Assembly: GCF_038593265.1 (NCBI RefSeq)
Contig: NZ_CP151979.1
Location: 930,001-994,000 of the forward strand
DNA length: 64,000 nucleotides
Source: Ureibacillus sp. FSL W7-1570
Lineage (GTDB): Bacteria; Bacillota; Bacilli; Bacillales_A; Planococcaceae
Reading direction: 5' to 3'
This document shows, piece by piece, positions 17,147 through 25,927 of the stretch. The position numbers and the translations under genes were made by a program. The number at the start of each line of letters is the position of its first letter. Positions within the stretch are counted from its first letter, which is position 1. The notes beneath the pieces are model-generated. The model was given only the letters and a program-made list of their open reading frames with translations, was not told the DNA's origin and searched no databases.

Positions 17147-19267
17147 CTATTTTTTCCCGTCTTTCGGATATTCGATTCGAGAATGGAACGTGCCATTCAA
17201 CGTTTCACAAAGCACTTTTTCAATCACTTTTAATTCCCTGATGGAGATATCGCATTCATCAAATTGATCTTCTTCCAACCGTTCTTTAATGATCGATTGC
17301 ACCAGATTCCGCAATTTTTCCGCATTCGGTTCTTTCATCGAACGAGCGGCCGCTTCCACGCTATCGGCAATGCTGATGACCGCGATTTCCTTCGTCTGCG
17401 GTTTCGGCCCCGGATAGCGGAAAATGGATGGATCTTTTAATTCCCCTTGTTCCTTTGCCTTATGCAAGAAATATTTTAACGAACTTGTCCCATGATGTTG
17501 AAGGGCAATATCGATAAATTCTTGCGGCATTTTATGTTTTTGCAGAATTTCCGCCCCATCGGTTGTATGGGCGATAATAATTTCCGCGCTTCTTTCCGGT
17601 GGCAACGAATCATGGGGATTGATTCCGGACATTTGGTTCTCCACAAAGAATGCCGGCCGTCTCGTTTTCCCGATATCATGATAATAGCTTCCGACACGCG
17701 CAAGCAAACCGTCCGCACCAATCGCTTCGCAAGCGGCCTCCGCCATATTGGCCACCATGATGCTGTGATGATAAGTCCCCGGCGTTTCCGTCAAGATTTT
17801 TTTCAATAGCGGATGGTTGGGATTCGATAATTCGATCAATTTCATTGTCGACAAAATTCCAAAGGCTGATTCAAAAAATGGCAACAGCCCCATTGTCAAA
17901 GCGCCGGACAACATGCCCGAAACAATGGCGGAAATCCCGTAAAACAACAATTCCGACGGTTCATAATAGGATTGGGACATCAATAAATAGATGGCAATGA
18001 AAATCAGGTTTACAATGACAACCACACCGCAACCCTTTAGAATATCGGAACGGTTTTCAATGGATTTCATGAAATAAATGCAAGAGAAACCTCCGAGCAA
18101 AATATACAGCGCAATTTCCATTTGCATCACGGCAGAGTATCCTTCCTGGAAAATCACCCCTGCCGATGCCGCCACCAGCACTGTCACCAGACTTGCCACT
18201 TGATTGGAAGCAAGGAAACTGATCAGCATCGTTGCCAGTGCGGATGGAAAAATGAAGCCGATCTGCACTTCAAAGTTGTCCAATAAATTGATGAGCTCCA
18301 TCAATGCGATCGAAATGAGATAGATGATCAGCGTAACGACCAACTGTTTCCGCTTTTTTTGCACATCCATGTTGAGTTTATCAAATAAAAAAAACAGGAA
18401 AGTCATTTGCAATAATACTAAAATGGCCAGCCCCAACACCGGTTTGATGGAAGCTTTATTGTTCGTCATTCCCAACAGTTCCAGCTGACGGTATTTCTCC
18501 CGGTCAATGAGTTCCCCTTCTTGAACGATGATCTGGCCTTGCAATATACGGACAGGCTCTACGGAATTCCGGGCCTGCTGTTTCAGCTCTTCCGTTTTTT
18601 CTTCATCCAGCGTTTCCGTTTCGACGACAGCCGTTTTACCAAGAGCGACGGAAGGGGAAACCAATGCTTCGCTGATTTCTTCATCCCCACGGATTTTTGT
18701 TTCCAGCTCGTTGCGGACAGCCGTCACATTCTCCTTGCGTATCGGGTTGGATAAAACATTGGTCACCAACCGGATTAAAGCATTATAGGTTTGAATCAAA
18801 TCTTTTTCATTCGCCGTCAATAACGTCCATAAATCATTGTCCGTCAATTGCAGGGAAGTTTGGCTTTCGGTGATTTCTTTTAATTTGTCCTTCAATTTTT
18901 GAATCTTTTCTTCTTTTGATAAAGTTGCACTGCTGTTTGAAATCTCTTTTCTTACATCCAACGTAATATCAAAAATCGTATCCAGCAGGGCAACCCGATG
19001 ATCGGCAATCTCTTCATCAAAAACGTAAACAGGTTCGACGGCTTCTTCCGCTTCCAGCCGCTCCTGCTCCGTTTTTTCCGTATCTTCCACGGTTTTTACG
19101 GCCCGGATCGTTTCCGGCGCCAATTGAAAAGCTTGTACATCATATGTATCTCCAAGTACATTGCCCAGCATCATAAAAAATTGTATTACCCCGGTAATGG
19201 ACAAAACCACCACCAATAATACCCTAAAGCCGAACATATCCAATAATCGCTTCAAGTGCTTATCCAT
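17147..19267 (-). CDS. pgpH: Cyclic-di-AMP phosphodiesterase PgpH (7TM-HD)
   Basis: Membrane HD-domain enzyme that hydrolyses c-di-AMP, affecting potassium and wall homeostasis. The 706-aa protein has an N-terminal membrane anchor (about 12-32), a long extracytoplasmic 7TMR-HD sensor domain (about 40-280), seven membrane helices (about 285-470) and a cytosolic HD domain with TPGTYHHSIMVANMAE and GSYYHDIGKTRRP; the HD pair is in YYHDIGK. I start it at the ATG at 19267 because GGGGG lies 6 bases upstream; the longer frame adds 23 residues without support. The B. subtilis homologue is yqfF (711 aa), also next to phoH. Confidence 0.96.
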   Translation of the reverse strand: MDKHLKRLLDMFGFRVLLVVVLSITGVIQFFMMLGNVLGDTYDVQAFQLAPETIRAVKTVEDTEKTEQERLEAEEAVEPVYVFDEEIADHRVALLDTIFDITLDVRKEISNSSATLSKEEKIQKLKDKLKEITESQTSLQLTDNDLWTLLTANEKDLIQTYNALIRLVTNVLSNPIRKENVTAVRNELETKIRGDEEISEALVSPSVALGKTAVVETETLDEEKTEELKQQARNSVEPVRILQGQIIVQEGELIDREKYRQLELLGMTNNKASIKPVLGLAILVLLQMTFLFFLFDKLNMDVQKKRKQLVVTLIIYLISIALMELINLLDNFEVQIGFIFPSALATMLISFLASNQVASLVTVLVAASAGVIFQEGYSAVMQMEIALYILLGGFSCIYFMKSIENRSDILKGCGVVVIVNLIFIAIYLLMSQSYYEPSELLFYGISAIVSGMLSGALTMGLLPFFESAFGILSTMKLIELSNPNHPLLKKILTETPGTYHHSIMVANMAEAACEAIGADGLLARVGSYYHDIGKTRRPAFFVENQMSGINPHDSLPPERSAEIIIAHTTDGAEILQKHKMPQEFIDIALQHHGTSSLKYFLHKAKEQGELKDPSIFRYPGPKPQTKEIAVISIADSVEAAARSMKEPNAEKLRNLVQSIIKERLEEDQFDECDISIRELKVIEKVLCETLNGTFHSRIEYPKDGKK

Positions 19268-19347
19268 TTCGCACCCCCAAATTCTGTATATACATAGTTT
19301 AACAATTTCTCGGGAGTTTTTCATTGATATCATCAATTCTTAAAAAT

Positions 19348-19379
19348 AAAAATGTGTACGGTGGATCGTACACATTTTT
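19348..19379 (-). terminator. Terminator after phoH
   Basis: Perfect 12-bp stem (19379-19368 with 19359-19348) ending in TTTTT plus ATTTTTAAG on the minus strand. It overlaps the phoH stop codon and separates phoH from pgpH. Confidence 0.9.
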
Positions 19380-20334
19380 ACAGTTCTTGATCGTGATAGG
19401 CTTGAATAATTTTTGCCACAAGGGGATGCCTTACAACGTCTCCCGCTTCCAAATACGTAAAATGGATGTCTTTCACATTTTTCAATACACGTTCCGCAAT
19501 AATTAATCCGGACTCCACCTTTTTTGGTAAATCGATTTGGGATTTGTCTCCTGTAATGACCATTTTGGAACCGAAACCTAAACGGGTTAAAAACATTTTC
19601 ATTTGCATGTGCGTCGTGTTCTGCGCTTCATCCAAAATGACAAAGGCATCATCCAATGTCCGGCCCCTCATATAGGCGAGGGGTGCGATTTCGATTGTTC
19701 CCCGTTCGATGAGGCGTTGGGTATGTTCTGTTCCATAAATATCGTGCAATGCATCATATAAAGGTCTGAGATACGGATCCACTTTCTCCTTCAAATCACC
19801 GGGCAAAAAACCGAGGGATTCTCCGGCTTCAACAGCTGGCCGGGTTAAAATGATCCGTTTGACATGTCCATTTTTTAATGCCTGCGTCGCCATGACGACA
19901 GCCAAATACGTTTTTCCTGTACCCGCCGGGCCGATTGCGAAAACTAAATCCTTTGAACGAATGGCCTTTATGTATTCCCGCTGGCCAATCGTTTTTGCCC
20001 GAATCGGTTTGCCCGTGTGGGTTTTTGCTATTTCAACATCGTACAATTCCGAAAAATATTCGATGGTTCCTTCATTCAACATTTCAATCGCGCTGGCAAC
20101 GTCCCTTAAATCGATATTGATGCCTTTGCGAATGACCTTTAGCAGTTCTTTCAATAATATGGTCACTTGTTTTTTTTGTTCATCTTCTCCGGCAATTTGG
20201 ATGGTTTCGCCGCGGGTAATGATGTGACAGTTGAACGTTTCCTCAATCAACTTTAAATTTTTATCTCCCATCCCGAGAAGCATGACTGCTTCATTCGGGT
20301 TTTCCACTTGTAACTCTGTCAATTCTTCCGTCAT
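19378..20334 (-). CDS. phoH: PhoH-family ATPase
   Basis: Cytosolic ATPase with helicase-like P-loop fold, linked to RNA metabolism; the exact role in Bacillus is unclear. The 318-aa protein has an N-terminal KH-like region (about 15-75) and the ATPase domain with Walker A GPAGTGKT (135-142) and Walker B VILDEAQNTTHMQMKMFLTR. It starts 2 bp after yqfD ends and closes the yqfC-yqfD-phoH unit at a strong terminator. In contrast to B. subtilis, pgpH beyond it looks separately transcribed. Confidence 0.95.
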   Translation of the reverse strand: MTEELTELQVENPNEAVMLLGMGDKNLKLIEETFNCHIITRGETIQIAGEDEQKKQVTILLKELLKVIRKGINIDLRDVASAIEMLNEGTIEYFSELYDVEIAKTHTGKPIRAKTIGQREYIKAIRSKDLVFAIGPAGTGKTYLAVVMATQALKNGHVKRIILTRPAVEAGESLGFLPGDLKEKVDPYLRPLYDALHDIYGTEHTQRLIERGTIEIAPLAYMRGRTLDDAFVILDEAQNTTHMQMKMFLTRLGFGSKMVITGDKSQIDLPKKVESGLIIAERVLKNVKDIHFTYLEAGDVVRHPLVAKIIQAYHDQEL

Positions 20335-20336
20335 AT

Positions 20337-21464
20337 CTAATCTCCTTGGTCAATAGGATATTCTTTCGCAATATTTTCGTTTACCAAAAATAGGACTTTC
20401 CCTTTTACTTTATCATCATCGAAGGTAACGTGCAAAATATTTTCTTTCTTGATGATCGTTTTTGGAGGAAGCGAGCGTAAAATTTTTTCGTGCAATAGAG
20501 GCAAGATAAATGAGTCGATTTGTTCCTCGGAAAGTTCTCGAACAGTTGTGGTATAACTTTGTGTTTTTTTGACTTCGATATAATTTGAAATCCACCTTGG
20601 CAAATTGACTTTTTGTAACGATTGTTCCTTCTCCTTTTCTTCTTTATTCTTCCATTCAATCGTCCACTTTCTTTCCGTGGCGGAAATATATTGCACTTTG
20701 CGTGGAATTTCAAAATTCGTTTCAAGCCAATAATCGGCGTATACTTCTCCCTTTGCGCCTACGGCAAGGTATTCGTCTTCCCCTACCTGAATAACCCCGG
20801 AGACAAGAACATCTCCTTTATATACCGTCGTATTCGGCATGACACGGCGTTCGCCGCTTGTAATATCAAAGTGGGTGATGACGCCGCTTTTTGCAGCGAC
20901 CAAATGGTAAAGCCGGTCCGGTTTATTTTCTTTCACTTCCGTAATTGGGGCAAGTTGCGGAACAATCGTGATGCTGCTGCCTTTTTTGATGATATGGACC
21001 CATGAAAGATCCCGGATTTGTTCCATGATGATTTGTCTGATTTCAAAATCTGAAACAAGATTCCGTTTCAATAACGGGCGATTCAATTTTATTTTTTCAT
21101 CCAGGACTTTTTCGACTTTTACAGCGAGTTCAGGCGTTTCCGCTTCCACTTCCACTTTCCAGATGAATTGTGAACAGAGGATTGGGATGATTACTAAGAG
21201 CGCAAGCCCGAACATTGTCCAACCGGTATTCTGGAAGATCCTGGACTCTTGCAAATAACGGATTGACACTTTCAAACGATATTTTTTCCGCAACTTTCGG
21301 ACAGTAGACACATCTTTTTTGGAAATTTCAAATTTGACCTCATCTTCCAAATACTCCAGTTCCCGAATTTTTACCCGGTTTTGCTGCAGACGGCGAATAA
21401 ATTCATGCACTTTTTCATTGCGTGACATACGGATTTCTACAGGGCGACGATCGTATAATTTCAT
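20337..21464 (-). CDS. yqfD: Sporulation protein YqfD
   Basis: 375-aa sporulation protein of the YqfD family, made in the mother cell in B. subtilis. It has a basic cytoplasmic N-terminal part (about 1-85), one membrane helix (about 86-108) and a large outer domain with the family's beta-rich region (about 200-250, RRVMPNTTVYKGDVLVSG). It overlaps yqfC by 4 bp (ATGA) and precedes phoH by 2 bp. The molecular role is unknown; it is needed for normal spore formation in some species. Confidence 0.93.
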   Translation of the reverse strand: MKLYDRRPVEIRMSRNEKVHEFIRRLQQNRVKIRELEYLEDEVKFEISKKDVSTVRKLRKKYRLKVSIRYLQESRIFQNTGWTMFGLALLVIIPILCSQFIWKVEVEAETPELAVKVEKVLDEKIKLNRPLLKRNLVSDFEIRQIIMEQIRDLSWVHIIKKGSSITIVPQLAPITEVKENKPDRLYHLVAAKSGVITHFDITSGERRVMPNTTVYKGDVLVSGVIQVGEDEYLAVGAKGEVYADYWLETNFEIPRKVQYISATERKWTIEWKNKEEKEKEQSLQKVNLPRWISNYIEVKKTQSYTTTVRELSEEQIDSFILPLLHEKILRSLPPKTIIKKENILHVTFDDDKVKGKVLFLVNENIAKEYPIDQGD

Positions 21465-21703
21465 CTTTCCTTCACCTGTCGTTTCATTTCAAAATATTTC
21501 AACTCATCAACATGCACCAAAATTTCCTCTTCCCGTAGCACATTGATATGTACTGAGGCAGCCTCAATCGTTACAAGGAAGCCTTCATAATAAAATCTGC
21601 AATGCTCCGGTGATGCTTCGATAAATTTGTAGCTTCCAATCATCCGAATTTGGCTGCAATTCATCATTTCAATAATGGGCTCGGTCTGGAATAATTTTTT
21701 CAA
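21461..21703 (-). CDS. yqfC: YqfC/YabP-family sporulation protein
   Basis: 80 aa from a TTG at 21703. The core fits the YabP/YqfC family: a hydrophobic IRMIGSYKFIE segment followed by FYYEGFLVTIEAASVHINVLREEEILVHV. The longest open frame starts at 21754 but has no ribosome-binding site and its first 15 codons form a terminator hairpin. GGGAGG in the 3' arm of that hairpin lies 10 bases before the TTG, which itself falls at the end of the T-run. It is translationally coupled to yqfD. Function unknown; the family is expressed during sporulation. Confidence 0.8.
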   Translation of the reverse strand: MKKLFQTEPIIEMMNCSQIRMIGSYKFIEASPEHCRFYYEGFLVTIEAASVHINVLREEEILVHVDELKYFEMKRQVKER

Positions 21704-21750
21704 AAAAAACTGCCCTCCCTTTCCGCAAGTATATGCGGAGAAAAGGGAGG
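21702..21750 (-). terminator. Hairpin that ends the floA operon and carries the yqfC ribosome-binding site
   Basis: Minus strand: CCTCCCTTTTCTCCGC (21750-21735) pairs with GCGGAAAGGGAGG (21726-21714), and eight T follow (21709-21702). The 3' arm also holds the GGGAGG used by yqfC, so the fold would hide that site in a read-through transcript. Confidence 0.8.
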
Positions 21751-21761
21751 ACATGATTTTT

Positions 21762-22199
21762 TTAACGTTTTTTCGCTTTTGGCGGCCCCAGGATTTCCTG
21801 TGCGATGATGGCGTTTACGATTCCCTCTTTGGAAGTTAAGAATGATGGGACAGTGCCTTTTTGACGGGAAGGAATATTTTGTTTGGCCACGACAGGTTTT
21901 TTGGCCGGTTGTTCTTTTTTGAATGTTCGCTGGTTTGTTTGGACTGGCTCAACTTTCGGTTGCTCCGTCTTGATTTCCACTTTCGGCAACGTTTCTTTTT
22001 GGTATTCCGTTTTCTTTTCTTCCGTTAATTGTTGATAAATTTCCTTTGCAAATTCATCCAAAGTTTTTATTTCAACTTTTGGCCGTTTTTCCGGCTGCTT
22101 TAACACTGGCGGCGTCGATTGATCTTGCCGCCCCTTTGACTTGCTGCTCAAATACGAACCGATCAGCCCCAGTATAATGAAGAATAATAAACTCTCCAA
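21762..22199 (-). CDS. Third gene of the flotillin operon (yqfB position), unknown function
   Basis: 145 aa with one N-terminal membrane segment (about 2-17, ESLLFFIILGLIGSYL), a long Lys/Glu/Pro/Gln-rich middle (about 25-115) and a conserved-looking C-terminus ending IAQEILGPPKAKKR. Such ILGPP-ending tails recur in several Bacillus membrane proteins of unknown function. The TTG at 22199 is chosen because AAAGGAG lies 8 bases upstream; the GTG at 22208 would abut it. It follows floA and ends at a terminator, which matches the position of yqfB in the B. subtilis yqeZ-yqfA-yqfB operon; I cannot confirm homology. Confidence 0.75.
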   Translation of the reverse strand: MESLLFFIILGLIGSYLSSKSKGRQDQSTPPVLKQPEKRPKVEIKTLDEFAKEIYQQLTEEKKTEYQKETLPKVEIKTEQPKVEPVQTNQRTFKKEQPAKKPVVAKQNIPSRQKGTVPSFLTSKEGIVNAIIAQEILGPPKAKKR

Positions 22200-22229
22200 T
22201 GAAAACACTCCTTTCCGAAGGAGTTTATG

Positions 22230-23222
22230 CTATTCTTCCTGCTGCGTTTTCGTCGCGTTCGCAATGGAGTCTCTCATGGCTGTATCCGCTTGAATATTTT
22301 TGTAATTCATATAATCCATAATGCCTAAATTTCCGGAACGCAATGCTTCTGCCATCGCAAGCGGAATTTGCGCTTCGGCTTCCACCACTTTCGCTTTCAT
22401 TTCCTGTGTTCTCGCAACCATTTCCTGTTCTTTCGCAACGGCCATCGCACGGCGTTCTTCCGCTTTCGCCTGGGCGATGTTTTTGTCCGCTTGCGCCTGC
22501 TCGATTTGAAGTTCGGCACCGATGTTTTTGCCGATATCCACATCGGCGATATCGATGGATAAAATTTCAAAGGCTGTACCCGCGTCCAATCCTTTTTTCA
22601 ACACTGTTTGCGAAATCATGTCAGGATTTTCCAAAACTTTCGAATGGGATTCACTTGAACCGATAGTAGAAACGATACCTTCACCTACACGCGCAATTAC
22701 AGTGTCCTCACCGGCACCACCGACTAAACGGTCCAAATTGGCACGTACCGTAATTCTTGCCTTCGCCTTCACTTCAATCCCGTTGAGGGCGACACCGGCA
22801 ATAAACGGCGTTTCAATGACTTTCGGATTAACGGACATTTGAACCGCTTCCAATACGTCCCGTCCAGCAAGGTCAATGGCGGCAGCCCGCTCAAACGACA
22901 ATTCAATATTCGCCCGATGCGCCGCAATTAAAGCGTTAACAACCCGGTCCACATTCCCTCCGGCCAAGTAATGGGATTCCAACTGATTGATCGTCACATC
23001 CAAACCCGCTTTGTGCGCTTTAATCAACGGATTCACGATTCTTCCAGGAATTACACGGCGTAAGCGCATTCCGATCAGCGTTAAAATGCTGACTCTCACA
23101 CCGGCAGCCAATGCGCTGATCCACAATCCCACCGGAACAAACGTAAAGAAAACCGCTAAAACAATGATGGCCAATACGATAGCAATAACGGATGTCACAA
23201 ATAATCCATCTACAAACATCAT
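22230..23222 (-). CDS. floA: Flotillin-like protein FloA
   Basis: Scaffold of functional membrane microdomains. The 330-aa protein has a hydrophobic N-terminal hairpin (about 8-35 and on) that anchors it in the membrane, a band-7/PHB-like region, and an Ala/Glu/Gln-rich coiled coil (about 225-300, [21 protein letters not shown]) used for oligomerisation. It overlaps the end of nfeD by 4 bp (ATGA). The pair nfeD-floA with a third small gene is the B. subtilis yqeZ-yqfA-yqfB arrangement, an envelope-stress operon. Confidence 0.96.
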   Translation of the reverse strand: MMFVDGLFVTSVIAIVLAIIVLAVFFTFVPVGLWISALAAGVRVSILTLIGMRLRRVIPGRIVNPLIKAHKAGLDVTINQLESHYLAGGNVDRVVNALIAAHRANIELSFERAAAIDLAGRDVLEAVQMSVNPKVIETPFIAGVALNGIEVKAKARITVRANLDRLVGGAGEDTVIARVGEGIVSTIGSSESHSKVLENPDMISQTVLKKGLDAGTAFEILSIDIADVDIGKNIGAELQIEQAQADKNIAQAKAEERRAMAVAKEQEMVARTQEMKAKVVEAEAQIPLAMAEALRSGNLGIMDYMNYKNIQADTAMRDSIANATKTQQEE

Positions 23223-24550
23223 ACTTTTTCCCCTTCTTTCTCTTTTACTTCTCTTACAACGATACGCGATCCTTCCACTTCAACCACTTTCACTTTTGTA
23301 TGGACATCGATGTAACTGCCTTCGGAAACGACATCGATTCTTTCTTCATCAATCAAAACCGTTCCCGCAGGACGCAATGGAGTGACAGTGATCCCTTCTT
23401 TTCCAATTAAATCGATGCGGTTGACGTTGGATACATATCCTTCCTCTGTTGTGGTAGCATCTTTCAGCACCAGTTTGCTGAACAGATGTAAATTCTTTCC
23501 GAAAAATTTCACTAAAACCACCATTCCTATTATGGCAATTGCCAATGCGATAATAATTGAATAAGCCATGTAAACGACGCTTTTGCCGGCAAATAACAAG
23601 CTGATAATCATGACAGCACCACCCAAGAGGCCCAAAATTCCTCCAGGAACAAACAGTTCAGCGATCAAAAGGGCAAAACCAATAATAAATAAGACAATCG
23701 TTTCAATCCCTGCAAAACCGGCCACCAAGTGACCGAAGAAAAATAGAATCAATGATATGATACCGATCACGCCCGGTGCTCCAAATCCGGGTGAAAACAG
23801 TTCAATGACTAAGCCCAAAGAAGCGGCTGTCAACAACAATGTAACGACGATTGGATTGGTCAAAAATCTGGCGAGTTTCTCCGCAAAGGATTCATGAATT
23901 GTAATCAATTCACGATCATCTAGGCCCGTTTTCGACATCAACTCTTCCAAATTGTCCACTGTGCCATTGGAATAGCCCACTTTATATGCCTCTTCTGCTG
24001 TTAATGTTAACAATTTCCCTTTCGGACTATTCATTTCAGGCAAATCAACACTTGCATCCGCCATCGCCCGGGCATATTTGGGATCCCGATTGGTCGATTC
24101 CGCTGCAGCTTGCATATTTTTAATCCAGGCGCTATTCGCTTTTTCACTTGCCGCATTCCCGTTCATATCGATGATTTGCGCAGCACCCATCGTTGCACCG
24201 GGCGTCATGTAAATTTCATCCGAATGAAGGGCGATATAGGCGCCTGCCGAATGGGCTTTGGAATTGATAAATGCTATGAACTTCGCGGGTGTTTCATCCA
24301 TCAATTTTCCGATATCATAGGCAACGTCGACATAACCCCCAGGGGTATGTATTTCCAATATGATTGCACTCGCTTTATTTTCCACCGCTTCATTGAAAGA
24401 TCGTTTTAAAAATTGGTATAACCCTTTTTCCACCTCATTATCGATTGGAATGTGGTAAACTTTTTCTTTGGCAAAAGCAGTATTCGGCAATATGAAAAAC
24501 AACAATGCCGCCAAAACGACGATCCATCGGAAATTTCCTGGCTTATTCAT
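23219..24550 (-). CDS. yqeZ: NfeD-family membrane protein with ClpP-like domain (YqeZ)
   Basis: 443-aa partner of the flotillin. It begins with a signal-type segment (about 9-27), then a ClpP/crotonase-like serine protease domain (about 30-215) with [11 protein letters not shown] and the probable nucleophile Ser in [12 protein letters not shown], followed by four to five membrane helices (about 232-350) and a C-terminal OB-fold NfeD domain (about 375-443). The long form with protease domain is normal for YqeZ. GGAAGGAGGG lies just before the ATG, and a sigma-W-like promoter is 42 bp upstream. Confidence 0.94.
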   Translation of the reverse strand: MNKPGNFRWIVVLAALLFFILPNTAFAKEKVYHIPIDNEVEKGLYQFLKRSFNEAVENKASAIILEIHTPGGYVDVAYDIGKLMDETPAKFIAFINSKAHSAGAYIALHSDEIYMTPGATMGAAQIIDMNGNAASEKANSAWIKNMQAAAESTNRDPKYARAMADASVDLPEMNSPKGKLLTLTAEEAYKVGYSNGTVDNLEELMSKTGLDDRELITIHESFAEKLARFLTNPIVVTLLLTAASLGLVIELFSPGFGAPGVIGIISLILFFFGHLVAGFAGIETIVLFIIGFALLIAELFVPGGILGLLGGAVMIISLLFAGKSVVYMAYSIIIALAIAIIGMVVLVKFFGKNLHLFSKLVLKDATTTEEGYVSNVNRIDLIGKEGITVTPLRPAGTVLIDEERIDVVSEGSYIDVHTKVKVVEVEGSRIVVREVKEKEGEKV

Positions 24551-24591
24551 TTTTTCCCTCCTTCCGTAATAAAATTGCTTGTTAGTTCATA

Positions 24592-24618
24592 TACGTACCA
24601 ATCGGGGCAGAAGTTTCA
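24592..24618 (-). promoter_or_regulatory. Sigma-W-like promoter of the nfeD-floA operon
   Basis: On the minus strand TGAAAC (24618-24613), a 17-bp spacer and CGTA (24595-24592). This matches the ECF sigma-W consensus, and B. subtilis yqeZ is a known sigma-W target. It points to control by cell-envelope stress. Confidence 0.75.
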
Positions 24619-24750
24619 AAATTTTCAATTTCAATCTTACTTATATTGTACATGAAAAATATACGGGTTTCCTCTTTCAAATCGAATTTCCCATGTCTTT
24701 TTATAAAACTCCTTCAATTAGGCTTTACTGGCAAAATATTTTAAAAAAAT

Positions 24751-24788
24751 AAAACCCTAGTATTCGTCTAAGCAAATACTAGGGTTTT
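24751..24788 (-). terminator. Terminator after rpsU
   Basis: Perfect 14-bp stem (24788-24775 with 24764-24751) followed by a T-rich run on the minus strand. Confidence 0.92.
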
Positions 24789-24845
24789 AATTTAATATGA
24801 AGTGTATCTTACGCGTGTTACGAACGAAGGGCATATGAAATTAAA

Positions 24846-25022
24846 TTATGACCACTTACGTTTACGAGCAGCTTCAGATTTTTTCTTACGTCTTACACTT
24901 GGTTTTTCATAAAATTCGCGTTTTCTGATTTCTTGAATTGTACCGCTTTTTGATACATTTCGTTTGAAGCGACGAAGAGCATCTTCAAGTGTTTCGTTTT
25001 TTCTTACGACAGTTTTTGTCAT
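24846..25022 (-). CDS. rpsU: 30S ribosomal protein S21
   Basis: 58-aa ribosomal protein S21 of the small subunit. The sequence begins [20 protein letters not shown] and ends in the usual basic tail ([10 protein letters not shown]), within a residue of the normal length. GGGAGGGATAAGAG precedes the ATG. In B. subtilis rpsU is followed by yqeY, but here the gene ends at a strong terminator and yqeY is missing before nfeD. Confidence 0.96.
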   Translation of the reverse strand: MTKTVVRKNETLEDALRRFKRNVSKSGTIQEIRKREFYEKPSVRRKKKSEAARKRKWS

Positions 25023-25126
25023 CTCTTATCCCTCCCTCCGAACACACGTCAATACACGTAAAACATGCGTTTTAATGTGTACTTGAAAAGTATATCGTAA
25101 TGTATAATTGAAGTCAATAGTAAACA

Positions 25127-25780
25127 CTACAATGTTTCTTCGATAATTTTTACTCCGCTGCTCGTTCCGATCCGATTCGCACCGGCTTCCATCATTTTGA
25201 TCATATCCGATAAATTTCTGATGCCCCCGGAAGCTTTCACGCCCATTTGCTCTCCAACGGTTTTGCGCATGAGTGCGACATCTTCCACAGTCGCTCCCCC
25301 CGACGAAAAACCGGTGGACGTTTTTACAAATGCGGCACCTGCTTCCACTGCCAATTGGCATGCTTTTACTTTTTCTTCATCGGTTAATAAGCAGGTTTCA
25401 ATAATGACTTTTACGATCCGGTTACTTGCCGCATCAACGACTTGTTTCATTTCATCTTTTACCCGTTCATAATCACGCGCTTTCAAAAAACCGATATTTA
25501 TGACCATATCGATTTCATCTGCACCTTGTTCAATGGCTTCCGCCGTCTCAAAAACTTTCGTCGCCGTCGTTGTGGCGCCCAAAGGAAAGCCGATGACCGT
25601 GCAGACTTTGACGCTTGTGTCTTGCAATAAACTTTTGCAATACTTTACCCAGCAAGGATTGACACAAACCGAAGCAAACCGGTATTTTTTTGCTTCTTCG
25701 CACAATTGTTTTATTTGATCTTCCGTTGCATCGGGTTTCAGCAACGTATGATCAATCAATGAAGCAAAGTTTGTTGTCAT
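25127..25780 (-). CDS. deoC: Deoxyribose-phosphate aldolase
   Basis: Class I aldolase splitting 2-deoxyribose 5-phosphate into glyceraldehyde 3-phosphate and acetaldehyde in deoxynucleoside breakdown. The 217-aa TIM barrel has the Schiff-base lysine in [18 protein letters not shown] (about 151-168) and the second lysine in [13 protein letters not shown] (about 181-193). Length is close to the usual 220. It sits alone between mtaB and rpsU, away from the dra-nupC-pdp operon where B. subtilis keeps it. Confidence 0.96.
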   Translation of the reverse strand: MTTNFASLIDHTLLKPDATEDQIKQLCEEAKKYRFASVCVNPCWVKYCKSLLQDTSVKVCTVIGFPLGATTTATKVFETAEAIEQGADEIDMVINIGFLKARDYERVKDEMKQVVDAASNRIVKVIIETCLLTDEEKVKACQLAVEAGAAFVKTSTGFSSGGATVEDVALMRKTVGEQMGVKASGGIRNLSDMIKMMEAGANRIGTSSGVKIIEETL

Positions 25781-25881
25781 AGGAAGTGCTCCTTTTTGTA
25801 TTATTTATTCTTGTCCAATTGTCCTTATGATAACATACGAAAATCATTCTTATTAAGGTGAAAATTGCCCAAAATAAAACA

Positions 25882-25915
25882 TCGCGCATTCATGCATCAA
25901 TTGATGAATGCGCGA
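25882..25915 (-). terminator. Terminator after mtaB
   Basis: Perfect 12-bp stem (25915-25904 with 25893-25882), then TGTTTTATTTTG on the minus strand. Confidence 0.85.
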
Positions 25916-25927
25916 TACAACTTATTA

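Noticed and set aside
16972-17196. 74-aa minus-strand frame through the GC-rich island
   Set aside because: It starts inside pgpH, has no ribosome-binding site and has an odd Arg/Gly/Ser-rich composition set by the GC-rich DNA.
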